Positions 1-8,526 of a DNA stretch of 47,034 bases are shown here, piece by piece. The notes below the pieces were generated by a model. The model was given only the letters and a program-made list of their open reading frames with translations, did not search any database and was not told the DNA's origin. The translations under genes were made by a program, and so were the position numbers. Positions within the stretch are counted from its first letter, which is position 1. The number at the start of each line of letters is the position of its first letter. The DNA is from Shewanella canadensis. Lineage in GTDB: Bacteria; Pseudomonadota; Gammaproteobacteria; Enterobacterales; Shewanellaceae. The stretch spans positions 1 through 47,034 of the forward strand of contig NZ_RXNU01000022.1 in assembly GCF_003966225.1 (NCBI RefSeq), given 5' to 3'.

Positions 1-48
1 ACATTTCTGAATTCATCTACTATAAAAGTAGAACCACCTCAGAAAAAG

Positions 49-124
49 TGGTGGGCCGTGAAGGATTCGAACCTTCGACCAATTGGTTAAAAGCCAACTG
101 CTCTACCAACTGAGCTAACGGCCC
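49..124 (-). tRNA. tRNA-Lys(TTT)
   Basis: The minus strand reads as a complete 76-nt cloverleaf including encoded CCA: acceptor GGGCCGT/ACGGCCC, D-arm with AGCTCAGTTGGTAGAGC, anticodon loop CTTTTAA with anticodon TTT, and T-arm GGTTCGAATCC. It is the most distal of the lysine tRNA copies visible here. The cluster lies downstream of tol-pal-cpoB, as the lysT cluster does in Escherichia coli. More tRNAs could follow beyond the left edge. Confidence 0.97.
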
Positions 125-240
125 TTCCGGTAAATCATCCTGAATTTGCTCATTCACTTTAATGAATGAGTCCACTTTCAGAAGAGTGGTTTTGAATTTA
201 ATAACGAAAGCATGACTTAAGCTATTCACTTTCAAAGAAG

Positions 241-338
241 TGGTGGGCCGTGAAGGATTCGAACCTTCGACCAATGTGGTAGTTAAGAGTAAAGCCAACT
301 GCGCTCTTATTACAAAGCATCAACTGAGCTATTATCTT
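241..338 (-). pseudogene. tRNA-Lys pseudogene with an expanded central hairpin
   Basis: The 3' half (T-arm, 3' acceptor strand and CCA) is identical to the neighbouring tRNA-Lys genes. The 5' acceptor strand no longer pairs (ATTATCTT on the plus strand where ACGGCCC is expected), and the D-arm to anticodon region is about 20 nt longer than normal. The extra bases form a hairpin: on the plus strand GTA..TAAGAG pairs with CTCTTA..TAC around the conserved AAAGCCAACTG. It probably cannot form a functional tRNA. It sits inside the transcribed lysine tRNA cluster, between two intact copies. Confidence 0.8.
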
Positions 339-374
339 TCCAACCTTTCTTTATATTTAGCCACCTAAAGGAAG

Positions 375-450
375 TGGTGGGCCGTGAAGGATTCGAACCT
401 TCGACCAATTGGTTAAAAGCCAACTGCTCTACCAACTGAGCTAACGGCCC
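375..450 (-). tRNA. tRNA-Lys(TTT)
   Basis: Complete 76-nt cloverleaf with CCA on the minus strand, identical in sequence to the copy at 49-124. Anticodon TTT. It is the second intact copy from the promoter. Confidence 0.97.
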
Positions 451-520
451 TTACTTGGTATTGCGCTTTGAATTTAACGACTTATGACTCAAACCTGAGT
501 ATCGTACACTTTCAAAGAAG

Positions 521-596
521 TGGTGGGTCGTGAAGGATTCGAACCTTCGACCAATTGGTTAAAAGCCAACTGCTCTACCAACTGAGCTAACGACCC
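521..596 (-). tRNA. tRNA-Lys(TTT), promoter-proximal copy
   Basis: Complete 76-nt cloverleaf with CCA and anticodon TTT. It differs from the other copies by a compensated acceptor-stem change (GGGTCGT/ACGACCC instead of GGGCCGT/ACGGCCC), so pairing is preserved. It is the first tRNA after the promoter at 680-707. Confidence 0.97.
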
Positions 597-679
597 ATCG
601 AGTTCCGAAGAACTGAATCTACAGTTAAAACTTCTTAATCCGTAGACCCTCAAGCGACTCTGCCGCTCTAAGGGCGCCT

Positions 680-707
680 ATAATACCTTTTTCATCTTCT
701 CTTGCAA
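680..707 (-). promoter_or_regulatory. Predicted sigma-70 promoter of the tRNA-Lys cluster
   Basis: Read on the minus strand there is a -35 TTGCAA (702-707), a 16-nt spacer and a -10 TATTAT (680-685). The bases after the -10 (AGGCGCCC) form the GC-rich discriminator typical of stable-RNA promoters. Predicted transcription start is near 672, about 75 nt before the first tRNA. Confidence 0.6.
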
Positions 708-778
708 GTGCAAATTTTGCATTTTTTGTTGTTTGCATGAAAAACAGACTAAGAGTATGTTTCTTGAATAAATTCAGA

Positions 779-1507
779 TTAAAGAGCAGCCAACTGTTGC
801 TTCGCAATACGTGCCGCGGCACTATTTGCGTACTCTTTGACGACTTTCTGGTAATAAACTTTAGCCGAAGAGATATTTCCTGTCTTCTCAGCGATCATTC
901 CTAGCTTAACCAAGCTGTCTCCGCGCTTATTAGACTCAGCAAATTGATTAACTACAGTTTCAAACGCTTTCTTAGCCGTGACAAACTCCCCTTTGTTATA
1001 TAAAAGCTGCCCTAACCAGTAATTCGCGTTAGCCGCATACGTTGAATTTGGGTAGTTTTTGATGAAACCACTAAAAGCCGGAATGGCTTCATCATACTTT
1101 CTTTGCTTAAGCACCAAGTTAACAGCATGCTCATAGCTTGCTGTTTCACCTAACGTTGATGAAGCAGAAGAGTTGACCCCAGGAGGTAAAGTGGCTGCCG
1201 GGAGCTGCGCAGGCTTAGCTGATAGATTGGCAATGTCATCATAGAGCTGACGTTGACGCTGCAACATCTGTTCAATTTGATAGCTTTGTTGCTCATTCAG
1301 ACCACGTAGGTCAAGCACCTCTTGCTGCAACACATCCAAGCGCTGCTGCGTCTGAAACTCTGATTGCTGCTTCGCCTTTAAGATCCTTTCTAAACGCGCA
1401 ATTCTTTCATCGTTTGAACCGCCGGTTACATCAGCAACCGGAGCGGGTGCAGCAATTGCCACACCTATACTGAGAAGAATTGCCGTAGTTAATACGGCAC
1501 TTTTCAT
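779..1507 (-). CDS. cpoB: Cell division coordinator CpoB (YbgF), Tol-Pal associated TPR protein
   Basis: Periplasmic protein that in Escherichia coli links peptidoglycan synthesis by PBP1B to Tol-Pal driven outer-membrane constriction. The 242-residue product starts with a signal peptide (MKSAVLTTAILLSIG, cut after AIAA). A glutamine-rich coiled coil at about residues 35-95 corresponds to the trimerisation region, and a C-terminal TPR domain at about 125-242 contains repeats such as YWLGQLLYNKGEF. Length fits the family. It is the last gene of the tol-pal operon, 19 bp after pal, and is followed by the tRNA-Lys genes. Identification is by domain order plus operon position. Confidence 0.93.
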   Translation of the reverse strand: MKSAVLTTAILLSIGVAIAAPAPVADVTGGSNDERIARLERILKAKQQSEFQTQQRLDVLQQEVLDLRGLNEQQSYQIEQMLQRQRQLYDDIANLSAKPAQLPAATLPPGVNSSASSTLGETASYEHAVNLVLKQRKYDEAIPAFSGFIKNYPNSTYAANANYWLGQLLYNKGEFVTAKKAFETVVNQFAESNKRGDSLVKLGMIAEKTGNISSAKVYYQKVVKEYANSAAARIAKQQLAAL

Positions 1508-1526
1508 AAAAACCTTAACAACTAAA

Positions 1527-2066
1527 TTAATAAACTAAGACAGCTCTACGGTTTATAGCAAAACCATCGTCTGTACGAGACATATCGAGTGGCTTTTCTT
1601 CACCGTAACTCACGATACTCATCTGACTTGGCAGTACGCCCATACCTTGAAGGTACTTTGCCACAGCTTTAGCACGTCTTTCGCCAAGCGCGATATTGTA
1701 CTCTGGAGTACCACGCTCGTCGGCATGTCCCTCAATCATTAAGCGGACATTTGGATGTTCAACCAGGTAGTTACCATGAGCCTGTAATACTTCAGCAAAT
1801 TGCATAGAAACAGAACTACGATCGAAATCGAAATAGATGACATGTTCTTTACGCAACTCTTGGTACTTCAAACGTTGCTGTTCTTCTGGCGTTAGTATTG
1901 GCGCAACACCACCGGTTTCTACACCACTACCCGTTGATAGTTCGCTTCCAGAACCTGAAGTTGAACTTGTCGCATCGGTTTCAGACTCAGAAGTTGAACT
2001 ACAAGCGCTGATGGCCATGATAGGAAGAGCAACCAGCATCGCTTTAAACAGCTTATTGAGATCCAT
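1527..2066 (-). CDS. pal: Peptidoglycan-associated lipoprotein Pal
   Basis: Outer-membrane lipoprotein that binds peptidoglycan and TolB. The 179-residue product has a lipoprotein signal peptide with lipobox ISAC and lipidation at Cys22. A Ser/Thr/Gly-rich linker follows, then an OmpA-like domain from about residue 70. That domain shows the meso-diaminopimelate binding signature region (IEGHADERGTPEYN, then LGERRAKAV). It is 33 bp downstream of tolB and 19 bp upstream of cpoB. Confidence 0.96.
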   Translation of the reverse strand: MDLNKLFKAMLVALPIMAISACSSTSESETDATSSTSGSGSELSTGSGVETGGVAPILTPEEQQRLKYQELRKEHVIYFDFDRSSVSMQFAEVLQAHGNYLVEHPNVRLMIEGHADERGTPEYNIALGERRAKAVAKYLQGMGVLPSQMSIVSYGEEKPLDMSRTDDGFAINRRAVLVY

Positions 2067-2099
2067 TTTTAATCCTTATTATTCTTTATCGTTAATATA

Positions 2100-3428
2100 T
2101 TAGAGAAAAGGTGACCAAGAAGGTGATTTAACTTCCCCTTGACCCGTTGGCAGTCGGGCTTTAAATCGTCCATCCGTTGAAACCGCTGCTAAAACTTGCT
2201 TACCTTGATAGGTTGTTCCGTAAATCACCATCGTTCCATTTGGTGCTACACTAGGTGATTCATCGAGACGTGTCGATGTCAGTACCTGCATAAAGCGTGT
2301 TTCCAGATCCATTCTGGCAATATTATATTTACCATTTGTTCTGTTCACAAAGATCATGCTTCGACCATCGGGTAAAATTGAACCGCCTAAGTTCCACTCC
2401 CCTTCAAATGTCATTCTTTGTACCTTACCTGAGGCCAGTGTCACTTTGTAAATTTGAGGGCGACCGCCGCGCTCCGAGGTGAAGATCAAAGATTTGCCAT
2501 CAGGAAACCAAGACGCTTCTGTATCGATAGCATAATGATTTGTGACACGCTTAAGTGCTTTAGTACTGATATCGATGATATAGATCTCTGGCTGGCCATC
2601 TTTAGACAGAGTCAAAGCTAGTTTTTTTCCATCAGGAGAAAAAACGGGAGCGCCATTAATTCCGTCAAAGCTGGTAATTTTACTTCGAGATTGCGTATAA
2701 ATATCTTGTACAAAAATTTCCGCTTTTTTGTTTTCGAAACTCACATAAGCAAGCTTCCGTCCATCGGGTGACCATGAAGGAGACATCAAGGGCTCCGGAG
2801 AACGTAACAGCATCTGTTCATTATGCCCGTCGTAATCTGAAATCATCAACTGGTACGGTGACTTCTCACCATGCTTAACGACAACATAAGCGATACGAGT
2901 TAAAAAGGCACCACGGATACCCGTTAGTTTTTCGTAGATAATATCACTAATACGGTGACCATATTGTCTGAACTGAGCAGATGAAATAACGGTTTCACGA
3001 CTATCAATCAAGAATTCCTGTTTTGCCTGAGGCCCCGTTCCTGATTGCATTTGAGCTTTGACAAGATCGACCAGGTCGAAGCTCACCAAATATTTATCTT
3101 CGCCATAAGGCTTAATCGCCCCCATGACCACAGCTTCGGCGCCAACGCTTGCCCAATCTTTAGCTTGAAACTGAGAAATAGCGCTGATGTTTCGTTGCGG
3201 TAAACTCAGCTCATCCAAGGTTTTAAAGGTACCACTTCGAGTCAGATCAGACATAACAACATCAGAGATCTGCTGCGGTGCGGGTCCCTGCCCTTGCCAG
3301 ACAAAAGGAACCACTGCGATAGGCCTTGCCGCATCGATACCTTCGGTGATCACGATATCCAGTGCAGCTCTTACAGGTGAGCTTAATATAACCAGCCCTA
3401 AGACGAGCCATTTTCCCAAAGTCTTCAT
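2100..3428 (-). CDS. tolB: Tol-Pal system periplasmic protein TolB
   Basis: Periplasmic beta-propeller protein that connects Pal with TolA. The 442-residue product has a signal peptide (MKTLGKWLVLGLVILSSPVRA), an N-terminal alpha/beta domain to about residue 170, and WD40-like PD40 blades from about 200 on, with repeated signatures such as PSWSPDGRKLAYVSFE, PVFSPDGKKLAL and ASWFPDGKSLIFTSERGG. Length and blade pattern match TolB. It lies 10 bp after tolA and before pal. Confidence 0.97.
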   Translation of the reverse strand: MKTLGKWLVLGLVILSSPVRAALDIVITEGIDAARPIAVVPFVWQGQGPAPQQISDVVMSDLTRSGTFKTLDELSLPQRNISAISQFQAKDWASVGAEAVVMGAIKPYGEDKYLVSFDLVDLVKAQMQSGTGPQAKQEFLIDSRETVISSAQFRQYGHRISDIIYEKLTGIRGAFLTRIAYVVVKHGEKSPYQLMISDYDGHNEQMLLRSPEPLMSPSWSPDGRKLAYVSFENKKAEIFVQDIYTQSRSKITSFDGINGAPVFSPDGKKLALTLSKDGQPEIYIIDISTKALKRVTNHYAIDTEASWFPDGKSLIFTSERGGRPQIYKVTLASGKVQRMTFEGEWNLGGSILPDGRSMIFVNRTNGKYNIARMDLETRFMQVLTSTRLDESPSVAPNGTMVIYGTTYQGKQVLAAVSTDGRFKARLPTGQGEVKSPSWSPFL

Positions 3429-3438
3429 ATCACGCCTT

Positions 3439-4398
3439 TTAGTTAAATTCAGGTTGAACAGTTAAATTAATCTCTTTTAATTTGTTATAAACATCTGGCT
3501 CACTCGACACAGGCAAGCGCCCGGCTTTGTTTATCGCCGTTTTAGTCGCTCTGCATACAACTGGGTCGCCCGACAATATTTTATTGGCGGTGACAAATCC
3601 ATCATTAGCTAAACGAATGAAAATAAGACAGCTCTTACCTCGCATCGACTCATCAACTACAAGGTTTCGCTGAATCGTCGCTCTGATCATGCTGGTATAA
3701 CGCTGAACTTCACTCATCACTTGCCTATTCCGCGTCTGAGACAGTGCAGCCTGCTCCGCGGCTAAGGCATCTTGCATCATCTGCTCTTGCTGTTGACGAG
3801 CTAGCTCCTCAGCTTTGCGCTTACGCTCGGCATCAGCCTTACGTTTACGTTCAGCCTCCTCTTTACGCTTACGCTCATCGGATGCTTTTTTCGCCGCTGC
3901 CTCTTCCTGCTTACGCTTATCAGCGGCTTTTTTTGCTGCCACTTCAGAGGCTTGACGTTCTTTCTCTTTCTGTTTTCGGTCAGCTTCAGCTTTTTGTGCT
4001 TTATCCTTGGCTTGCTTCTCTTTTAATTGAGCTGCCTTTGCAGCCGCTGCTGCATTTTTCGTTTCTATCTCTTTTTGCTTACGCTGTTTCTCAAGCTTTT
4101 TAATTTGAGCCTGTTCACGCTCTCGCGCCTGACGAGCTTTCTTAGCCTTAAGCTCTAGTTCGTCTTGTCTGGCTTTCTCTTTACGGGCCACTTCCCTTTT
4201 TTCGGCTTTAAGTCTCTCGACATGCTGAGCCACTTTTTTCTGATCCACTATAACGGCTTGTACCGCAGGCGCACTCGCCTGAGGCTGAGGTTTTGGTGGT
4301 TCAGAAAAATCGACACCCAATGCGAGAATAACTAACACGCCAATATGAATGCCAGCTGAAATCACCAGAGGTAACGTAAAATTTGCTTTATCTGTCAC
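3439..4398 (-). CDS. tolA: Cell envelope integrity protein TolA
   Basis: Inner-membrane protein that spans the periplasm and transmits energy from TolQR to the outer membrane. The 319-residue product has a short cytoplasmic N-terminus, one membrane helix at about 10-30 (LPLVISAGIHIGVLVILALGV), and a long helical Lys/Ala/Glu-rich domain II at about 50-220. The C-terminal domain III starts near 225 (RYTSMIRATIQRNLVVDESMRG) and has the conserved pattern around CLIFIRLANDGFV. tolR ends 2 bp upstream of the start. Domain II is low in sequence complexity, so homology should be judged on domain III. Confidence 0.95.
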   Translation of the reverse strand: MTDKANFTLPLVISAGIHIGVLVILALGVDFSEPPKPQPQASAPAVQAVIVDQKKVAQHVERLKAEKREVARKEKARQDELELKAKKARQAREREQAQIKKLEKQRKQKEIETKNAAAAAKAAQLKEKQAKDKAQKAEADRKQKEKERQASEVAAKKAADKRKQEEAAAKKASDERKRKEEAERKRKADAERKRKAEELARQQQEQMMQDALAAEQAALSQTRNRQVMSEVQRYTSMIRATIQRNLVVDESMRGKSCLIFIRLANDGFVTANKILSGDPVVCRATKTAINKAGRLPVSSEPDVYNKLKEINLTVQPEFN

Positions 4399-4400
4399 GA

Positions 4401-4835
4401 CTACTCCTCAGGTGAATCTGTCATCAATCCGACCGAAGGCACACCTGCACCTTGTAGCGTCACCATGAGTTGAATGACCTTCTCATAAGCGATGGTTCTA
4501 TCGGCTTTGACCACAACCGGGCGCTCCGGCTCTAGTTGAATAATGGCCCCAACTCTGATTGCGATCTCTTCTAAATCGAGTGTTTGTCGATCACTTGAGC
4601 TCCCTACATCCAGGAAATAATCCCCATCAGCATCGATTGAAGCCACTACAGGCGGTTTACTGTCTGCGGGTAAAGCCTCTGAAGAGGCTTTAGGAAGATC
4701 GACTTTAACCCCCTGAGTCACGATGGGAGCTGTCACCATAAAAATAATCAACAAGACCAGCATCACGTCGATGTATGGCACCACATTAATCTCAGCCACC
4801 GGACGTCGGCGCTTTCGCTGATAGCCCTGCTGCAT
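4401..4835 (-). CDS. tolR: Tol-Pal system protein TolR
   Basis: Inner-membrane proton-channel component, ExbD/TolR family. The 144-residue product has a single membrane helix at about 19-39 (VPYIDVMLVLLIIFMVTAPIV), which contains the conserved Asp23 needed for proton-motive-force use in the family, followed by a periplasmic domain. Its ATG overlaps the stop codon of tolQ by one base (TAATG), implying translational coupling. Confidence 0.97.
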   Translation of the reverse strand: MQQGYQRKRRRPVAEINVVPYIDVMLVLLIIFMVTAPIVTQGVKVDLPKASSEALPADSKPPVVASIDADGDYFLDVGSSSDRQTLDLEEIAIRVGAIIQLEPERPVVVKADRTIAYEKVIQLMVTLQGAGVPSVGLMTDSPEE

Positions 4836-5524
4836 TAGCCTTCATCCTTTTCGCTGTACGCTTGGCGGTGTAAAATACTTGAAAACTCCTCCATGAAGTT
4901 TGCGTAAGACATCTCAATACTATCGACCTGAGTGGTAAAGCGGTTATAAGCAATAACGGCAGGAATGGCGGCAAATAAACCCATCGCCGTTGCAATCAAT
5001 GCCTCAGCAATACCTGGTGCGACCATGGCAAGCGTCGCATTTTCGACTGCTCCGAGCGCAATAAAGGAGTTCATGATCCCCCATACAGTTCCAAACAAAC
5101 CGATATATGGACTCGTTGAACCTATGGTCGCTAGCAAAGGAAGGTGAGTTTCAAGCTTTTCCATCTCTCTTGACAGAGATACCCTCATCGCTCGATAACT
5201 ACCATCCATCACCGCCGCAGGAACCTTGCCACTTAACTTATTTAATCTGGCATATTCCTTAAATCCGGTATGAAACAGGGCTTCCAGCCCTTCATTACCA
5301 TCTTGTCGAGCGGAAATCTCTTTATAAAGCTTGTTAAGATCCACTCCGGACCAAAATTTATCTTCAAATTTAATGGAGCTTTGCTTCGCCGCGGTTAACA
5401 GGCGGCGGCGCTGAATAATCACAGCCCATGAGATCACTGACAAACTCAGTAAGGTTAACATCACAAACTTGACCAACAAACTGGCTTGTAAAAATAATCC
5501 AATAAACGAAATATCAGCTTCCAC
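4835..5524 (-). CDS. tolQ: Tol-Pal system protein TolQ, GTG start
   Basis: Inner-membrane motor protein, ExbB/TolQ family, with three membrane helices. Conserved segments are visible in the second and third helices (GLFGTVWGIMNSF; GIAEALIATAMGLFAAIPAVIAYNRF). The longest open frame begins at 5560, but I place the start at a GTG at 5522-5524. AGGAG lies 7 nt upstream of it, the protein then begins VEADISFIGLF like known TolQ proteins, and the length becomes 229 residues (Escherichia coli TolQ has 230). The gene overlaps the end of ybgC by 11 bp and touches tolR by one base. Confidence 0.95.
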   Translation of the reverse strand: MEADISFIGLFLQASLLVKFVMLTLLSLSVISWAVIIQRRRLLTAAKQSSIKFEDKFWSGVDLNKLYKEISARQDGNEGLEALFHTGFKEYARLNKLSGKVPAAVMDGSYRAMRVSLSREMEKLETHLPLLATIGSTSPYIGLFGTVWGIMNSFIALGAVENATLAMVAPGIAEALIATAMGLFAAIPAVIAYNRFTTQVDSIEMSYANFMEEFSSILHRQAYSEKDEG

Positions 5525-5912
5525 CGGTAAACTCCTGAGCAATATTTTGGGGAATGGCACGAGGTCTCATAAGAGATAAAGTGATACAAGCAACTAAGAT
5601 GTTACCTTCACAATATAAAACGCCTTGCTTATCGACTAATCGTTGATTAAACATCAACGACGCTTTCTTCATCTTTGTGACAACAGTTTCTACAATAAGG
5701 TCCTGTTCGAACTTCGCAGGTTTACAAAAATCCAATTCGGCCTTCTTGACAACAAACGCAATATCTTCCGCTAACAGAGCGGTCTGTTTCACTCCCATAT
5801 CTTTCAACCATTCGGTTCTGGCTCGTTCAAAAAAATTAAGATAATTTGAGTGATAAACAACACCACCAGCATCGGTATCTTCGTAATAGACTGAAATAGG
5901 CCAGCGAAACAT
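5514..5912 (-). CDS. ybgC: Acyl-CoA thioesterase YbgC
   Basis: Hot-dog fold thioesterase that acts on acyl-CoA substrates and heads the tol-pal operon. The signature VYYEDTDAGGVVYHSNYLNF, with the catalytic Asp, lies near residues 9-28. From the ATG at 5912 the protein has 132 residues, close to the 134 of Escherichia coli YbgC. A TTG at 5927 would add five residues and is less likely. No good Shine-Dalgarno is visible for either start. The last 11 bp overlap tolQ. Confidence 0.93.
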   Translation of the reverse strand: MFRWPISVYYEDTDAGGVVYHSNYLNFFERARTEWLKDMGVKQTALLAEDIAFVVKKAELDFCKPAKFEQDLIVETVVTKMKKASLMFNQRLVDKQGVLYCEGNILVACITLSLMRPRAIPQNIAQEFTGGS

Positions 5913-6026
5913 GAGTATAAATGCCAATCAATGATTTAAAACAGAGGGCTACTATACCTAGCCCAAATGAAATTGTGAATGCTTCTCATCAGGCTGGGAT
6001 CACTATCTTCGTAAATTTTTGTTCAT

Positions 6027-6050
6027 AAAAAAGAGGAGCCATTGCTCCTC
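6027..6050 (-). terminator. Rho-independent terminator of the S9 peptidase gene
   Basis: GAGGAGC/GCTCCTC stem of 7 bp with a 4-nt loop, followed on the minus strand by six T. It lies 28 bp past the stop of the peptidase gene. A T-run also exists on the other side of the stem. Confidence 0.85.
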
Positions 6051-6077
6051 TTTTTAACTCATTTCACTTTTTAGTGA

Positions 6078-8240
6078 TTATTGGATAATTTTTGCCGGTA
6101 TTTTCAGACCAAAGCTATCAAAAAGAAAACTATAAATATCGGCAAATTCATCAATCTTCATGGCTGTTGGTTTACCCGCACCGTGTCCGGCTTTCGACTC
6201 TATGCGCATGATGATTGGGGCATCGCCTTTTTGCTTGGCTTGTACCATAGCGCCAAACTTAAAGCTGTGAAGAGGTACAACCCTGTCATCATGGTCCGCA
6301 GTCATTACCATAGTCGCAGGGTAGGCTCTCTCGCTAACATTATGGTAAGGAGAATACGCCATAAGGGCTGGAAATTGCTCAGCCACATCCGCACTACCAT
6401 ATTCACTGGTCCAAGCCCAACCTATGGTGAACTTATGGAAACGTAACATATCAAGTACGCCAACTGCCGGAAGGACTGCTGCAAACAGTTCCGGACGCTG
6501 CGTTAGCGTCGCTCCCATCAACAAGCCACCGTTGCTACGGCCATAAGCTCCTAACTTACTCTTGTTCGTGTAATTTTGATCGACTAAGTACTCAGCTGCA
6601 GCATAATAGTCATCAAACACATTCTGTTTCTTATCCAGCATTCCAGCTTGATGCCAGCTCTCTCCATATTCGGCGCCGCCTCTTAAATTCGGCACCGCAT
6701 ACACACCACCAAGATCCATCCATGCTATATTAGCAGGGCTAAATCTAGGTGTTAATGAGATAGCAAAGCCACCATAGGCATAAAGTAAAGTAGGATTGTC
6801 TCCGGTTTTCTTCAACCCCTTCTTATACGAGATCATCATAGGCACGCGAGTACCATCTTTACTGTCATAAAAAACCTGCTCCGAAATATAATCATCGGGG
6901 TTAAATGACACTTTAGGCTCGGTAAATAAGGTTGAGCTTCCCGTCTTAAAGTCAAAACGGTAAGTCGTTTTGGGTTGAACATAACTATTAAAGACATAAT
7001 AGAAATAGTCTTTGCTACGCTTCCCATAGGGACCGGCAACTTTACCTTTTCCGGGAAGAGTCACATCTTGTCTCTTATCACCGCTCAAACTGAAGATAGA
7101 GAGCTTGCCGAGTACGTCGTGCAGATAACTAACAACCAAGTGATCGTTAATAATTGCAATATTGCTTATGGGATCGGTAGACTCAGGAATTATCGTGTGC
7201 CAATTAGCCTTATCACTCTTATTCACGTCTATCGCAATGACTTTACCGTTCGGCGCATCGAGATCTGTCTTGAAGTAAAACGTCGATCTGTCATTTCCCA
7301 GGAAGCTGTATTCAGCTTCAAGGTCGATGATCAGCTCAACGACATCAGCGTCCTTCTCCAGACTCTTATAGAAAAAGCGGTTACGGCTATCCGTTCCCTG
7401 AGAGATGGATAGCAACAAGTAGTCACCCGCTTCAGACACTTCGATTCCAAAGCCCCAATCTTTATTTTGTGGGCGCTCATAGACCAGCTTATCCTGACTC
7501 TGATCGGTACCGATTTTATGAAAGTACACTTTTTGATTGAAATTCACATCGGCAAGTAAGTTACCGCCGGCTGGAGCATCGTATCGTGCGTAATAAACGC
7601 CACCGTTATCCTTACTCCACTCGGCACCCGAGAACTTAATCCACTTAAGCTCATCATTTAACTTAGCACCGCTGGCAATATCGACAAATTGCCATTGCTG
7701 CCAATCTGAACCTGAATTTGAAACACCATAAGCTAAGGTATTACCATCACCGCTGACAGACACCCCAGATAAGGCAACCGTACCGTCAGTAGAAAGCGTA
7801 TTCGGATCGAGAAGTACTTTCTCTTTGCCATCCGCTCCCTTTACAAACAGAACAGATTGAGCCTGCAGACCATCATTTCGGTAGTAAAAAGTATTATCAC
7901 CGTGCTCGAAAGGCGCAGACACTTTTTCATAATTCCAAAGCTCGGTAATACGGTCGACAATGGCTTGTTTGTTTTCAATTCTTGCCAGATAGGCATGCCC
8001 GTCAGCCTGTTGCGCTTTTACCCAGCTTGTCGTTTCCTCAGACTCTACTTCGAGGTAACGATACGGATCCGCAACCTGTACACCGTGTATTGTCTCTATC
8101 GTGCTTGCCGGCGAGGGAATTTGAGGAGCTGAAACTTGCTTCTCAGTCGTTGTAGCCTGACAACCCATTAACGCGATGCCGACCCCAGCCATTAAAAGGT
8201 GCTGTTTTTTAAGTATTGATTTAAATACCATCATTGCCAT
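6078..8240 (-). CDS. Prolyl oligopeptidase family lipoprotein (S9A)
   Basis: Serine peptidase predicted to cleave proline-containing oligopeptides. The 720-residue product has a lipoprotein signal with lipobox LMGC (Cys27), so it is membrane-anchored on the periplasmic side. An N-terminal beta-propeller-like region at about 45-450 covers the alpha/beta-hydrolase domain. Catalytic residues are visible: Ser569 in GRSNGG, an Asp within DHDDRV (649-652) and His686 in KAGHGAG. Length and motifs match prolyl endopeptidases. The first codons (ATGGCAATGATG) leave the exact start open; AGGA is best spaced for the third codon. Monocistronic, with its own terminator. Confidence 0.9.
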   Translation of the reverse strand: MAMMVFKSILKKQHLLMAGVGIALMGCQATTTEKQVSAPQIPSPASTIETIHGVQVADPYRYLEVESEETTSWVKAQQADGHAYLARIENKQAIVDRITELWNYEKVSAPFEHGDNTFYYRNDGLQAQSVLFVKGADGKEKVLLDPNTLSTDGTVALSGVSVSGDGNTLAYGVSNSGSDWQQWQFVDIASGAKLNDELKWIKFSGAEWSKDNGGVYYARYDAPAGGNLLADVNFNQKVYFHKIGTDQSQDKLVYERPQNKDWGFGIEVSEAGDYLLLSISQGTDSRNRFFYKSLEKDADVVELIIDLEAEYSFLGNDRSTFYFKTDLDAPNGKVIAIDVNKSDKANWHTIIPESTDPISNIAIINDHLVVSYLHDVLGKLSIFSLSGDKRQDVTLPGKGKVAGPYGKRSKDYFYYVFNSYVQPKTTYRFDFKTGSSTLFTEPKVSFNPDDYISEQVFYDSKDGTRVPMMISYKKGLKKTGDNPTLLYAYGGFAISLTPRFSPANIAWMDLGGVYAVPNLRGGAEYGESWHQAGMLDKKQNVFDDYYAAAEYLVDQNYTNKSKLGAYGRSNGGLLMGATLTQRPELFAAVLPAVGVLDMLRFHKFTIGWAWTSEYGSADVAEQFPALMAYSPYHNVSERAYPATMVMTADHDDRVVPLHSFKFGAMVQAKQKGDAPIIMRIESKAGHGAGKPTAMKIDEFADIYSFLFDSFGLKIPAKIIQ

Positions 8241-8489
8241 CCTGATGCAGATATTATTTGAATTTTAGATATTGTTATTATTGGAGGGAAAACCTCAATT
8301 AACGAAGTACTATACAAGCAAAAAAAATGATGGCAATGAAAGAAAATTTTTAAGGAAACCCTAGTTACTAAACCCGGATTAATAAATCTGTAACATAGAT
8401 TATTTATTTGAACCGTCAAATTATGCATAAATTTTGCTTAAACACCCGCAAACCAGCTGTACAATTGAATTTACCGACCTGGATCACAC
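8241..8489. other. Non-coding stretch upstream of the S9 peptidase gene
   Basis: AT-rich sequence with no supportable gene. It should contain the peptidase promoter (minus strand), but no clear -35/-10 pair stands out. Confidence 0.5.
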
Positions 8490-8520
8490 TTGCCTACATA
8501 AGAAAAACTAATGCTAGAAT
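8490..8520 (+). promoter_or_regulatory. Predicted promoter of the orphan small RNA
   Basis: An extended -10 element TGCTAGAAT (8512-8520) is preceded by TTGCCT (8490-8495) with a long 19-nt spacer. Extended -10 promoters tolerate weak or badly spaced -35 elements. Predicted transcription start is near 8527. Confidence 0.5.
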
Positions 8521-8526
8521 GCAATT

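Noticed and set aside
625..822. 65-residue frame on the minus strand between cpoB and the tRNA genes
   Set aside because: It overlaps the end of cpoB and the tRNA promoter and leader; composition is not protein-like.
3744..4103. 119-residue plus-strand frame inside tolA
   Set aside because: It is the reverse shadow of the repetitive Lys/Ala/Glu-rich region of TolA.
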